Below, piece by piece: positions 11,710-19,995 of a DNA stretch of 64,000 nt. The notes under the pieces are model-generated. The model was not told where the DNA came from and did no database searches. It saw nothing but the letters and a program-made list of their open reading frames with translations. Source of the DNA: Amycolatopsis anabasis. Its GTDB lineage: Bacteria; Actinomycetota; Actinomycetes; Mycobacteriales; Pseudonocardiaceae. The stretch lies in contig NZ_VTHK01000026.1 of the NCBI RefSeq assembly GCF_009765355.1, positions 79,879-143,878 on the forward strand. The letters run 5' to 3'. The translations under genes were made by a program, and so were the position numbers. Positions within the stretch are counted from its first letter, which is position 1. The number at the start of each line of letters is the position of its first letter.

Positions 11710-12182
11710 ACCCCGATCTCGATCTCGGCATCGACCGCATCATCCGCGCGTCCCGCGAGGATGTGTGGGCGGCGTGGACCCATCCGGCCAACCTGGCGCA
11801 GTGGTGGGTGCCGGCCCCGACGTGCTGCCGCGTCGAGCAGCTCGATGTTCGGCCCGGCGGCGCGTTCGTCACGCTGATGAGCGACGACGGCGACACGTTC
11901 GTCCCGCACCTGGACGCGTGCTTCCTCGTGGTGGAGAAGTTCGAGCGCATCGTGTTCACCAACGCGATCGACAGCGAGTGGCGCCCCGCGAGTCCCGCCC
12001 CCATCCCGATGACCGCCGAGGTCGTCCTGCGGGACTGCCCCGACGGCACCGATTACCGGGTCACCGTGCGTCACGGCGACCCGGCCGCCCGCGCGCGGCA
12101 CGCCGAACTGGGTTTCGCCGAGGGGTGGGGCACCACCACCGGTCAGCTCGCCAGCCTCGTCGAGGGCGGACCTGTGCGATGA
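11706..12182 (+). CDS. SRPBCC (AHSA1/START-like) domain protein
   Basis: 158-residue protein with the AHSA1 pattern: IIRASREDVWAAWTHPANLAQWW at the N-terminus, an FVTLMSDDGD beta region and AELGFAEGWGTTTGQLASLV at the C-terminal helix. This fold encloses a hydrophobic cavity for small ligands; no enzymatic role is assigned. GTG 11706 overlaps the ArsR stop, and its own stop overlaps the ATG of the DHFR-like gene, so the three are co-translated. ArsR-SRPBCC-DHFR-like triplets recur in Actinobacteria. Confidence 0.85.
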   Translation: MNPDLDLGIDRIIRASREDVWAAWTHPANLAQWWVPAPTCCRVEQLDVRPGGAFVTLMSDDGDTFVPHLDACFLVVEKFERIVFTNAIDSEWRPASPAPIPMTAEVVLRDCPDGTDYRVTVRHGDPAARARHAELGFAEGWGTTTGQLASLVEGGPVR

Positions 12183-12805
12183 AGGTCGCCATCACCGAAT
12201 TCGTCACCCTCGACGGGGTGAGCCAGGGGCCGGGTTCGTCCACTGAGGACACCAGCGACGGCTTCACCAGGGGCGGCTGGCTGGTGCCCCACATGGACGA
12301 GGCGTTCGTCCGGTGCGCCTCCGAATGGCTCGACCTCGCGGACGGCCTGCTGCTCGGGCGCCGGACCTACGCGGCGTTCGCGCGCGACTGGCCGCGAATC
12401 ACCGACCCCGACGACCCGTTCACCGAGCGGATGAACTCGCTGCCGAAGTACGTCGTGTCGAGCACGATCGAGGCGGAGAGTTGGCCGCCGACCACGGTGC
12501 TTCGCGGTGACCCTGCGAATGCGGTCCGCGACCTGAAGGCGCGGCCGGGGCGAGAGCTGCAGGTGCATGGCAGTGCCCGGCTCGGCAGCGCGCTGCTCTC
12601 GGCGGGGCTCGTCGACACGCTCCGGCTCGCCGTGGCGCCCGCCGTGCTCGGGTCGGGCCGCCGCCTGCTCACCCACCCCGCCGCGGCGACCGGACTGCGG
12701 CTCGTGCGGCACGAGGCCACGAAGCAGGGCTTGCTGCTCCTGGAATACGAGGTCACCGGCGCCGCGTCCTTCGGAGACTACGAAGGCGTCACGGACCTCA
12801 GGTAG
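12179..12805 (+). CDS. Dihydrofolate reductase-family (RibD C-terminal-like) protein
   Basis: 208-residue protein of the RibD_C/DHFR-like superfamily. The N-terminal VAITEFVTLDGVSQGPGS, the central ADGLLLGRRTYAAFA (NADPH-loop region) and LQVHGSARLGSALLSAGLVD are standard for this group. It is not the housekeeping FolA. Such proteins are probably NAD(P)H-dependent reductases of unknown substrate. ATG 12179 overlaps the preceding stop. Confidence 0.85.
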   Translation: MKVAITEFVTLDGVSQGPGSSTEDTSDGFTRGGWLVPHMDEAFVRCASEWLDLADGLLLGRRTYAAFARDWPRITDPDDPFTERMNSLPKYVVSSTIEAESWPPTTVLRGDPANAVRDLKARPGRELQVHGSARLGSALLSAGLVDTLRLAVAPAVLGSGRRLLTHPAAATGLRLVRHEATKQGLLLLEYEVTGAASFGDYEGVTDLR

Positions 12806-12966
12806 GACCGCGGGCCCGCATTGTCCACAAGCGACACATGGGCCGTTCGACTGTGCCGGTCCGGTGGGTGCGCGACGGCCAGCCGAGTACATCCGGACTC
12901 GAGCCGGCAACCGGGTCGCCGAGCACCTCATTCACACCGTGGATCATTTCACCCGCACCAGCCAAC

Positions 12967-12980
12967 TAGAACATGTTACA
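12967..12980 (+). promoter_or_regulatory. KstR-like operator
   Basis: TAGAACATGTTACA fits the published KstR consensus TnnAACnnGTTnnA at all eight fixed positions, around a self-complementary AACATGTT core. It ends 9 bp before the ATG of the SDR gene, where a repressor would block transcription. The window is GC-rich, so a chance match at such an AT-rich motif is unlikely but not excluded. KstR is the TetR-family regulator of sterol catabolism. Confidence 0.55.
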
Positions 12981-12989
12981 GTTCGAGCC

Positions 12990-13778
12990 ATGATCCTCGA
13001 CCGTTTCCTGCTGACCGGTAAAGTCGCGGTGGTCACCGGTGCCGGGCGGGGTATCGGGGCGGCGACCGCGATCGCCCTCGCCGAGGCAGGTGCCGATGTG
13101 CTGCTCTCGGCCCGGACCGAAGAGCAGCTACGCGAGGTCGCCGGGCGGATCGAGCAGACCGGACGCCGCGCGCGGGTCGTACCGGCGGACCTGTCGGATC
13201 CGGAAGCCGCGGGAGCGCTGGCCGCCGCGGCGACCGAGGCGTTCGGCCGCCTCGACGTTGTGGTGAACAACGTCGGCGGCACGATCCCGCGTCCCCTGCT
13301 GGACACCTCCGCCGAATATCTCGAAGAGGCCTTCCGCTTCAACGTCTCCACCGCGCACGCGCTCACCGCGGCGGCCACGCCGGCGATGCTCGCGGGCGAA
13401 GGCGGTGCGATCGTCAACAACTCGTCGATCATGGGCCGGGTCCACGGGCGGGGATTCCTGGCGTACGGCACCGCGAAGGCCGCGCTCGCCCACTACACCC
13501 GGCTCGCCGCCGCCGACCTCGCCCCGCGGATCCGGGTGAACGCGATCGCGGTCGGGTCGGTGGCGACCTCGGCCCTCGAAGTCGTGGTGGGCAACGACGA
13601 ACTGCGGACGAAAATGGAACAGGCCACCCCGCTGCGCCGGATCGGGGATCCGGACGACATCGCGGCCGCCGCGCTCTACCTGGCGAGCCCGGCGGGTTCC
13701 TACGTCACCGGCAAGGTGCTCGAAGTCGACGGCGGCCTCCAGGCGCCGAACCTCGAGCTCGGCCTCCCCGACCTGTGA
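12990..13778 (+). CDS. Short-chain dehydrogenase/reductase (SDR)
   Basis: 262-residue classical SDR. NAD(P)-binding TGAGRGIG at residues 16-23, NNVGG structural motif, catalytic Ser in NNSSIMG and YxxxK in AYGTAK are all present, so it should be active. C-terminal VTGKVLEVDGGLQAP is the usual end of this family. It is followed at 24 bp by a DapB-like reductase with good ribosome site, so the pair is probably one transcript. With the KstR-like box upstream, a role in steroid or related acyl-CoA catabolism is a reasonable guess; the substrate is unknown. Confidence 0.87.
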   Translation: MILDRFLLTGKVAVVTGAGRGIGAATAIALAEAGADVLLSARTEEQLREVAGRIEQTGRRARVVPADLSDPEAAGALAAAATEAFGRLDVVVNNVGGTIPRPLLDTSAEYLEEAFRFNVSTAHALTAAATPAMLAGEGGAIVNNSSIMGRVHGRGFLAYGTAKAALAHYTRLAAADLAPRIRVNAIAVGSVATSALEVVVGNDELRTKMEQATPLRRIGDPDDIAAAALYLASPAGSYVTGKVLEVDGGLQAPNLELGLPDL

Positions 13779-13802
13779 CTCGGTGTTCGAAAGGAGCGGC
13801 TG

Positions 13803-14873
13803 GTGAGTTATCGGGTGGTCCAGTGGAGCACGGGAAACGTGGGGCGGCACGCGATCGCCGGGATCGACGCGCACCCCGAGCTAGAGCTAGCCGGGGTCTG
13901 GGTGTCCGGCGAGGACAAGGCGGGCCGCGACGCGGGTGAGCTCGCCGGACTCGGCCGCGCGCTCGGCGTCCGGGCTACCCGCGACGCGGATGCGCTCCTC
14001 GCCGGGAAACCCGATTGCGTGGTCTACACCGCGATGGCCGACGACCGGATCCCCGAGGCCCTGGCGGACCTCGAGCGCATCCTGCGCGCTGGGGTGAACG
14101 TCGTCTCCAGCAGCCCGGTCTTCCTGCAGTTCCCGGACGGCGTGGTGCCCGACGAAATGATCCGGCCCATCCGGGAAGCGGCGGCGGCAGGCTGGGCTTC
14201 GCTGTGGGTGAACGGTGTGGATCCGGGGTTCGCCAACGACTGGCTACCGCTGGTCCTCACCGGCGTCTGCGAACGGATCGATCAGGTCCGATGCCTGGAG
14301 ATCCTCGACTACAGCACCTACGACAACCACAAGGTCCTCTTCGACATCATGGGGTTCGGCGGGGACCTCGACGACACCCCGATGTTGTTGCAGCCGGGGG
14401 TGCTGAGCCTGGCCTGGGGCAGTGTCGTCCGGCAACTGGCGGCCGGGCTCGGGGTCGAACTGGACGGGGTCGAGGAACGGCACGAACGGCTCCCGGCGCC
14501 GGAGGCGTTCGAGATCCCGTCCGGCACGATCGGCCGGGGAACCGCGGCGGCGCTGCGCTTCGAGGTGCGCGGGATGCGCGGCGGGCGAGCGGTGTGCGTG
14601 CTCGAACACGTCACCCGGCTGCGCCCCGACCTCGGCCCGGACTGGCCGCAACCGGCCGGTCAGGGCAACTACCGCGTCGAGGTGACCGGCGAACCGAACT
14701 ACACCCTCGACCTCCGCCTGCTCGGTTCGGACGGCGACCACAACACGGCCGGCTTGAAGGCCACCGCGATGCGGCTGGTGAACGCCGTCCCAGCCGTGGT
14801 CGAGGCGCCGCCGGGGCTACTGACCGCCCTCGACCTTCCGCTCGTCACCGGACGGGGACTCGTCCGTCGCTGA
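13803..14873 (+). CDS. DapB-like NAD(P)H-dependent dehydrogenase
   Basis: 356-residue protein with an N-terminal Rossmann fold (VVQWSTGNVGRHAIAGI) and the dihydrodipicolinate reductase-like C-terminal arrangement seen in 2,4-diaminopentanoate dehydrogenase and the NAD(P)H-dependent amine dehydrogenase family of Actinobacteria. NVVSSSPVFLQFP and WVNGVDPGFANDWLPL are conserved in that group. It is too divergent to be the lysine-pathway DapB. GTG 13803 follows AAAGGAG. The 3' end overlaps convergent lgt by 57 bp. Substrate unknown. Confidence 0.8.
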   Translation: MSYRVVQWSTGNVGRHAIAGIDAHPELELAGVWVSGEDKAGRDAGELAGLGRALGVRATRDADALLAGKPDCVVYTAMADDRIPEALADLERILRAGVNVVSSSPVFLQFPDGVVPDEMIRPIREAAAAGWASLWVNGVDPGFANDWLPLVLTGVCERIDQVRCLEILDYSTYDNHKVLFDIMGFGGDLDDTPMLLQPGVLSLAWGSVVRQLAAGLGVELDGVEERHERLPAPEAFEIPSGTIGRGTAAALRFEVRGMRGGRAVCVLEHVTRLRPDLGPDWPQPAGQGNYRVEVTGEPNYTLDLRLLGSDGDHNTAGLKATAMRLVNAVPAVVEAPPGLLTALDLPLVTGRGLVRR

Positions 14874-15872
14874 GCCGTCCTCGGCCGGGGTGTTCTTGGC
14901 CGAGACCTCGGCCGGGGGCACCTCGGTCTTCTTCGGCTCGCCGTCGGCGGATTCCGAAGACTCCTCCTCGGCGGGCGCGTCGTTGCTGCGCAGGGATTCC
15001 GGGTCTTCGCGGGGACCTCGCTTGGCCGCGAGCACGAGGTAGACCACCGCCCCGGCGAACACCAGGATCGACGTCCACACGTTCACCCGCAGACCCAGCA
15101 CGTGCGTGGCGTCGTCGGTGCGCATCAGCTCGATCCAGAACCGGCCCGCGGTGTACCCGGCCACGTAGAGCGCGAACGTGCGCCCGTGCCCGAGTTTGAA
15201 GCGCCGGTCCGCCCACACGATGATCAGCGCGATCGCGAGGTTCCAGAGCAGTTCGTAGAGGAACGTCGGGTGGACCGGGCTCTCCGGCAGCGGGATGTTG
15301 CCGAACGCGACGCCGTTGGGCCCCTGGTCCAGCATCGTCGGGTCGTCCGGGTTGAACCGCTGGTAGACCTCCAGGCCCCACGGCAGGTCCGTGTGCGCGC
15401 CGTAGAGCTCCTGGTTGAAGTAGTTGCCGAGCCGCCCGATGGCCTGGGCGACGATGATGCCCGGCGCGATCGCGTCGGCCACCGCCGGGAGCGGGATGCC
15501 CTTGCGGCGGCACGCGATCCACGCGCCCACCCCACCCAGGGCGATCGCACCCCAGATGCCGAGCCCGCCGTCCCAGATCTTCAGCGCGTTGAGCGGGTTC
15601 TTGCCCTCGCCGAAGTACCGGTAGTAGTCGGTGATGACGTGGTAGAGCCGCCCGCCGACCAGGCCGAACGGCACCGCGAACACCGCGACGTCGACGATGG
15701 TGCCCTTGGTGCCGCCCCGCTGCGCCCAGCGTTTCTCGCCCCACCAGATCGCCACCACGATCCCGGCGATGATGCACAGCGCATACGCCCGGATCGGGAT
15801 CGGCCCGAGGTGCCACACCCCGCGGTCGGGACTGGGAATGGTCGCGAGGAACACAGCCGAGGCGGAATTCAC
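14817..15872 (-). CDS. lgt: Prolipoprotein diacylglyceryl transferase
   Basis: Transfers diacylglycerol from phosphatidylglycerol to the lipobox Cys of prelipoproteins; polytopic membrane enzyme. GRLGNYFNQELYG matches the Lgt signature, LVGGRLYHVITDY holds the essential His region, and about seven hydrophobic segments are present. The last 70 residues form a Glu/Ser/Pro-rich cytoplasmic tail common in actinobacterial Lgt. GTG 15872 is preferred because related proteins begin just before the first segment; an ATG at 15908 would add 12 residues. It normally follows trpA, but here 7 kb separate them. Confidence 0.93.
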   Translation of the reverse strand: MNSASAVFLATIPSPDRGVWHLGPIPIRAYALCIIAGIVVAIWWGEKRWAQRGGTKGTIVDVAVFAVPFGLVGGRLYHVITDYYRYFGEGKNPLNALKIWDGGLGIWGAIALGGVGAWIACRRKGIPLPAVADAIAPGIIVAQAIGRLGNYFNQELYGAHTDLPWGLEVYQRFNPDDPTMLDQGPNGVAFGNIPLPESPVHPTFLYELLWNLAIALIIVWADRRFKLGHGRTFALYVAGYTAGRFWIELMRTDDATHVLGLRVNVWTSILVFAGAVVYLVLAAKRGPREDPESLRSNDAPAEEESSESADGEPKKTEVPPAEVSAKNTPAEDGSATDESPSGDERKVEGGQ

Positions 15873-15935
15873 CGGGTCACCGTAACGTGCCGCCCGTGCG
15901 CAGCCCAACCGGGCGACGGGATGTTATGGGGTCGG

Positions 15936-16199
15936 TCAGGCGAGCGCGATCCTGAGCACGGTGAATCCGTCGCGGGCATCGACCAGTTCTGCGCGGCCTC
16001 GACACCCGGGCAGGAAGTCGTCGCCGGTACCCGAACTCCAGCAGTTGCCGAGGTCCCGCCCGGCCAGCTCCACCGCGTCGGGGACGGTCGACGATTCGAC
16101 CAGCGAGCCGGGTGGCACCTGGATCCGCACGCCGGAGCCGGCCCGCACTTCGCCGTCACCGTCGGCGCACGCCTCGAGGTTCACGCCGTCAGCCGTCAC
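15936..16199 (-). CDS. Small hypothetical protein
   Basis: 87-residue frame starting at GTG 16199 inside the end of the M20 gene (11-bp overlap), so it could be translationally coupled. The product is acidic with four cysteines, no signal peptide and no membrane segment. I do not recognise a family. GC-rich DNA gives many such frames; the overlap and position in the operon are the only support. Confidence 0.4.
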   Translation of the reverse strand: MTADGVNLEACADGDGEVRAGSGVRIQVPPGSLVESSTVPDAVELAGRDLGNCWSSGTGDDFLPGCRGRAELVDARDGFTVLRIALA

Positions 16200-17367
16200 G
16201 CGGGGGCCGGTCGCCCGTCGCGGCCAGGTACCCGGCGACGTACGCCTGCGCGACCCGCCCGATCGTGGCGTCCGGCGGGAGGAACCGTTCGTCGTGCAGT
16301 GCGCCGGCCCCGCCGGTGGCGCCGAGGCCGACGAACATCATCAGCCCGGGCGCCGCCCCGCAGTAGTGCGAGAAATCGTCGGCGCCGAACGAGCGGAACT
16401 CGGTGTCGACTGCGATCCCGGCGGATCCGAGCCATTCCCGCGCGCGGGTGGCCAGCGCGAAATCGTTGTGCAGCACCGGTTCGCACGGCATGATCTCCAG
16501 CTCCGCCGTGCAGCCGTGCGCCCGTGCGGTTCCGTGCACGATGTCGCTGAGCAGTTCGTGCGCCACCTCCCGATCGGCTTCCCGCATCAGCCGCAGCGAA
16601 CCGAGCGCGCTCGCCTGGCGCGGCACCACGTTCGCGGCGGTGCCCCCGCTGATCTGCCCGATCGAGCACACCGCGCCGGACACCGGATCGATCCGCCGGC
16701 TGGCGATCTGCTGCAGGCTCACGATGATCTGGCTCAGCGCCAGGATCGGGTCGCGCAGCAGATGCGGGTAGCCCGCGTGGCCGGCCGCGCCGGTCACCAC
16801 GACCGCGAACTCGTCGGTGGACGCGTTGATCGGGCCCGGCACCGCGGCCACCACCCCGGCCTCGACCTGCGGCTGGACGTGCGCGCCGATCACCGCGGCG
16901 ACCCGGTGCTCCAGCAGGATCCCGGACTCGACGACGTCGAGCGCGCCCGAAGGCGAAGTCTCCTCCCGCGGCTGCAGCAGGGCGAGGATCGGCCTCGGCA
17001 CCCCGATCCGCACCGCCGCCCGGCACACCGCGACCAGTGCGGCCAGGTGCACGTCGTGACCGCAGGCGTGCATCACCTCGGACATCGACGCCCACGGCAC
17101 ACCGGTGCGCTCGGTCACCGGCAGCGCGTCCAGTTCGGCCCGCAACGCGATCGGTTCGCCGGGCCGGTCGCCGGCGAGCAGCACCGCTCGCCCGGTCTTC
17201 GCCACCCGCACCCCGTCCCCGGCGCCGAGCGCGGCGAGGACGGCCTGCGCGGTGTCCTCCTCGTCGCCGGACACGCGGGGATCGGCGTGCAACGCGTGCC
17301 GCAGTTCGATCGCGGCGGGCAGTTCGGCTTCGACGGCGGCGAGCCAGGCGGCCCACAGCCCCGTCAT
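16189..17367 (-). CDS. M20-family metal-dependent amidohydrolase
   Basis: 392-residue amidohydrolase of the IAA-amino acid hydrolase/hippurate hydrolase type. The metal-binding HACGHDVHLA, the catalytic Glu region QPREETSPSGA and HAGYPHLLRDP of the dimerisation domain are present, so it should be active on an N-acyl amino acid or similar amide. Its ATG overlaps the stop of the upstream amidohydrolase-2 gene by 4 bp. With the permease and the glutamine synthetase-like gene it probably serves uptake and breakdown of a nitrogenous compound. Confidence 0.87.
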   Translation of the reverse strand: MTGLWAAWLAAVEAELPAAIELRHALHADPRVSGDEEDTAQAVLAALGAGDGVRVAKTGRAVLLAGDRPGEPIALRAELDALPVTERTGVPWASMSEVMHACGHDVHLAALVAVCRAAVRIGVPRPILALLQPREETSPSGALDVVESGILLEHRVAAVIGAHVQPQVEAGVVAAVPGPINASTDEFAVVVTGAAGHAGYPHLLRDPILALSQIIVSLQQIASRRIDPVSGAVCSIGQISGGTAANVVPRQASALGSLRLMREADREVAHELLSDIVHGTARAHGCTAELEIMPCEPVLHNDFALATRAREWLGSAGIAVDTEFRSFGADDFSHYCGAAPGLMMFVGLGATGGAGALHDERFLPPDATIGRVAQAYVAGYLAATGDRPPRDG

Positions 17368-18503
17368 GCGGCCGCCAGGCGGTAGACGCGCCGCGCGTTC
17401 TCGAATCCGGCCAGCCGCGCGATCCGGACCGCGTCCGCCTCGGACAGCGCGTCCTCGTCGAGTCCCGCGCGCAGGAAGCCGGACAGCCCGCGGCGGAAGA
17501 GCAGGGTCCCCAGGTGGTACAGCTCGGCGAGGCCGAAGGCGTCGGTGGAGAACAGGAACTTCCCGAACGGCACGAGTTCCAGTGTCTCCGCGATCAGCGC
17601 GGGCGCGCGGTGTCCCGCGTTGTGCGTGGCGAGCCCGACGTCGACGAACACGTGCTCGAAGACCTGTGCCAGGTAGGCCGCGTTGCGGTGGAACGGGTAG
17701 TTGTGCAGCAGCAGGATCGGCACGCCCGCGGACCGGGTCGCGCGCAGCAGCCCGGTGAGCAGCAGCGGATCGCATCGGTGCAGATCGACGTCCGAGTCGC
17801 CGTAGCCCACGTGGAACTGCACGGGCAGACCGAGGTCGATGCCGGTCCAGATCAGGAACCGGTGCAGCACCTCGTCGGCCAGCCGGACCGGCGCCCCCGC
17901 TTCGACGCGCGTCAGCCAGGCGGCCGCGGCGTCGGCGACCTCGGTGGCGGAAGGCCGCTCGCCGGACAGCTCCAGCCCGACCCGGTACGCGGCGATCGAT
18001 TTGAACCCGACCGCCCCGGCCGCCCGTTCCGCCAGCGTCTCGGCGAACTGCCCGGCGAATCCGGCGGCGGTGGTGCCCGTGCGCAGCACGTCCTCGGCGA
18101 CCCGCTCCAGCCGGACGACGTCGTGCGCTCGGGCCTGCGCGAGTCCGGCCAGCTCGGGAGTCCCGGTCAGCTTTTCCGGCAGGAAACCGCCGTCCACCAG
18201 GAAGTCCGCGGTCCCGGTGGCGCGCAGGAACCGCCGGTTCACCTCGGCCGCCCCCAGTTCGGCGCGCCGGGCCAGGTATTGCTCGGCCGGGCTGTGCGCG
18301 GGCAGGTCGAGGACCGGCGCGCACCAGCGGCGCACCGCGAGCCCGATCAGCGAATCGAACAACGTGGTACCCAGCGGGGACACCGTGTCCGCCTCGGTGA
18401 GCGCCTCCTCGAAGGCGGTCCGGTCCAGTTCGGCGGTCAGCACGCCGTGGCAGTGATGATCGACGAGCGGAAGCTCCGCCACCCAGGGCAGCAGTTCGGT
18501 CAT
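17364..18503 (-). CDS. Amidohydrolase-2 family protein (FluG N-domain/nodulin-6 type)
   Basis: 379-residue TIM-barrel amidohydrolase. Metal ligands are visible as VDHHCHGV at the N-terminus, HVGYGDSD and LLHNYPFH in the middle and FSTDAFG (Asp) near the end. This matches the family that forms the N-terminal half of fungal FluG, whose C-terminal half is a glutamine synthetase-like domain; a glutamine synthetase-like gene lies nearby on the opposite strand. Overlaps the APC permease and M20 genes by 4 bp on both sides, so the three are one operon. Substrate unknown. Confidence 0.85.
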   Translation of the reverse strand: MTELLPWVAELPLVDHHCHGVLTAELDRTAFEEALTEADTVSPLGTTLFDSLIGLAVRRWCAPVLDLPAHSPAEQYLARRAELGAAEVNRRFLRATGTADFLVDGGFLPEKLTGTPELAGLAQARAHDVVRLERVAEDVLRTGTTAAGFAGQFAETLAERAAGAVGFKSIAAYRVGLELSGERPSATEVADAAAAWLTRVEAGAPVRLADEVLHRFLIWTGIDLGLPVQFHVGYGDSDVDLHRCDPLLLTGLLRATRSAGVPILLLHNYPFHRNAAYLAQVFEHVFVDVGLATHNAGHRAPALIAETLELVPFGKFLFSTDAFGLAELYHLGTLLFRRGLSGFLRAGLDEDALSEADAVRIARLAGFENARRVYRLAAA

Positions 18504-19939
18504 GCTCCTCCTTCCGCGGCTGCCAGCCGCTCCCCAGCGCGCCGGGCGAACGCGGGTGCGGCGAGCACCGCGACCAGTGCGATCAGCAGCACGCCCGCGG
18601 CGACCACCGGGAACCACCGGGCCGGGCCGGCGGACGGGTAAGGGATCACGTTCACGTAGACGGTATAGCCGAGCAGCGCCAGCGCGCCGACCGGGAAGAT
18701 CAGCTGCCAGGCGGGAACCCGCATCCTGCGCCGCACGAACACGAGCAGGATCGAGCCGATCGTGGTGAGCAGGTAGATCACCAGCAGGATCAGTGTGCCG
18801 ATCGAACCCGACCACGCGAAGGTGTCGGCGGCGGTGGCCCCGAAGAACACCGCGCACACCAGGATGATCAGCGCCGCCGCACCCGCCACCGCGGTCGCCG
18901 CGACCGCGGGCGTGCCCTGCGCCGAGACCCGGCCGAGCCCCCGCCCGCCGCGGGCGTCGCGGCCGAGCGCGAACAGCAGGCGGGAACCGCCGACCACGCA
19001 CGCGAGGCAGCAGCCGAACGCGCTGATCGCCGCGCCGAGGCTGAGCACGTCCCCCACCCACGCGCCGAGATAGCTCGTGCCGAGGTCACCGAGCAGCGAC
19101 GGCGAATCGTGGAACGCGGTCGCGTCCGCCCCGAAGGCCATCATCTCGACCGCGGTCACCACCACGAAGAACGCACCGCCGAACAGCGCCGTACCGAGGA
19201 TCGCGCGCGGGATGTTCCGTTTCGGATCGCGTGTCTCCTCGCCGAGGGTGGCCGCCGCCTCGAACCCGGCGAACGAGAGGAACCCGAACACCGCGCCGAG
19301 GAACACCCCGGACAGCCCGATGTCCGGGGTGAAGGTGAACACGTCGAGCGTGAAGCGCCGACCGTCCGGGGCGGTCCCGGCCACCAACCTGACCACGATG
19401 ACCGCGGTGATCAGCAGGATCAGCGTGATCGTCACCCCCTCGACGATCAGCAGCAGGCCGGTCCCGCGCCGCGCCGGGACGACGGCCAGTAGCCAGCTCC
19501 CGGCCAGCGCGATCGCGGCGAGCACGAACGGGCCCCAGGACGGCGGGTTCGGCCAGATCCCGGTCGCGGTGAGGAAGGCGGTGCCCAGGTTGCCCGCCGC
19601 CGAGCAGGTGACCACCGCGTAGAACGTGTAGGTGCCGAGCAGCCCGATCCCGGACACGACCCCCGCTCGCGGGCCGAGCGTGGACCCGACGAACGCGTAG
19701 ACCGAGCCCGCGTGCTGGTGGTACTGGCACAACCGGACGAATCCGTACGCGACGAGCAGCACGCCGATCGCCGAGAGCAGGAAGGCGAGCGGGACCGCGC
19801 GCCCCGCCGCGGAGGCGGTCTGCTGTGGATTGATGTTGGCCGCCATACTGGGTGCCATCAGCGCGACGGACAGCCCGACGGCCTGCCACACGGACAGCGA
19901 ACGATGGAGTCCTGGACGGGTTTCCGCGGTTTCTGGCAC
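18500..19939 (-). CDS. APC-family amino acid/amine permease
   Basis: 479 residues with about twelve hydrophobic segments. SLSVWQAVGLSVALMAPSMA is the APC segment-1 motif, and FLSFAGFEAAATLGEETRDPKRNIPRAI is the segment-6/loop signature. GTG 19939 is chosen because GAGGTG precedes it closely; an upstream ATG at 19978 would leave only 17 bp to the divergent gene. First gene of the operon with the amidohydrolases, so it likely imports their substrate, an amino acid, amine or N-acyl derivative. Confidence 0.85.
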   Translation of the reverse strand: MPETAETRPGLHRSLSVWQAVGLSVALMAPSMAANINPQQTASAAGRAVPLAFLLSAIGVLLVAYGFVRLCQYHQHAGSVYAFVGSTLGPRAGVVSGIGLLGTYTFYAVVTCSAAGNLGTAFLTATGIWPNPPSWGPFVLAAIALAGSWLLAVVPARRGTGLLLIVEGVTITLILLITAVIVVRLVAGTAPDGRRFTLDVFTFTPDIGLSGVFLGAVFGFLSFAGFEAAATLGEETRDPKRNIPRAILGTALFGGAFFVVVTAVEMMAFGADATAFHDSPSLLGDLGTSYLGAWVGDVLSLGAAISAFGCCLACVVGGSRLLFALGRDARGGRGLGRVSAQGTPAVAATAVAGAAALIILVCAVFFGATAADTFAWSGSIGTLILLVIYLLTTIGSILLVFVRRRMRVPAWQLIFPVGALALLGYTVYVNVIPYPSAGPARWFPVVAAGVLLIALVAVLAAPAFARRAGERLAAAEGGA

Positions 19940-19995
19940 GATGCGCACCTCGATTCGTCCGAGTTGACGAGCATTCAACCCGTCCGGAGGTCAAA

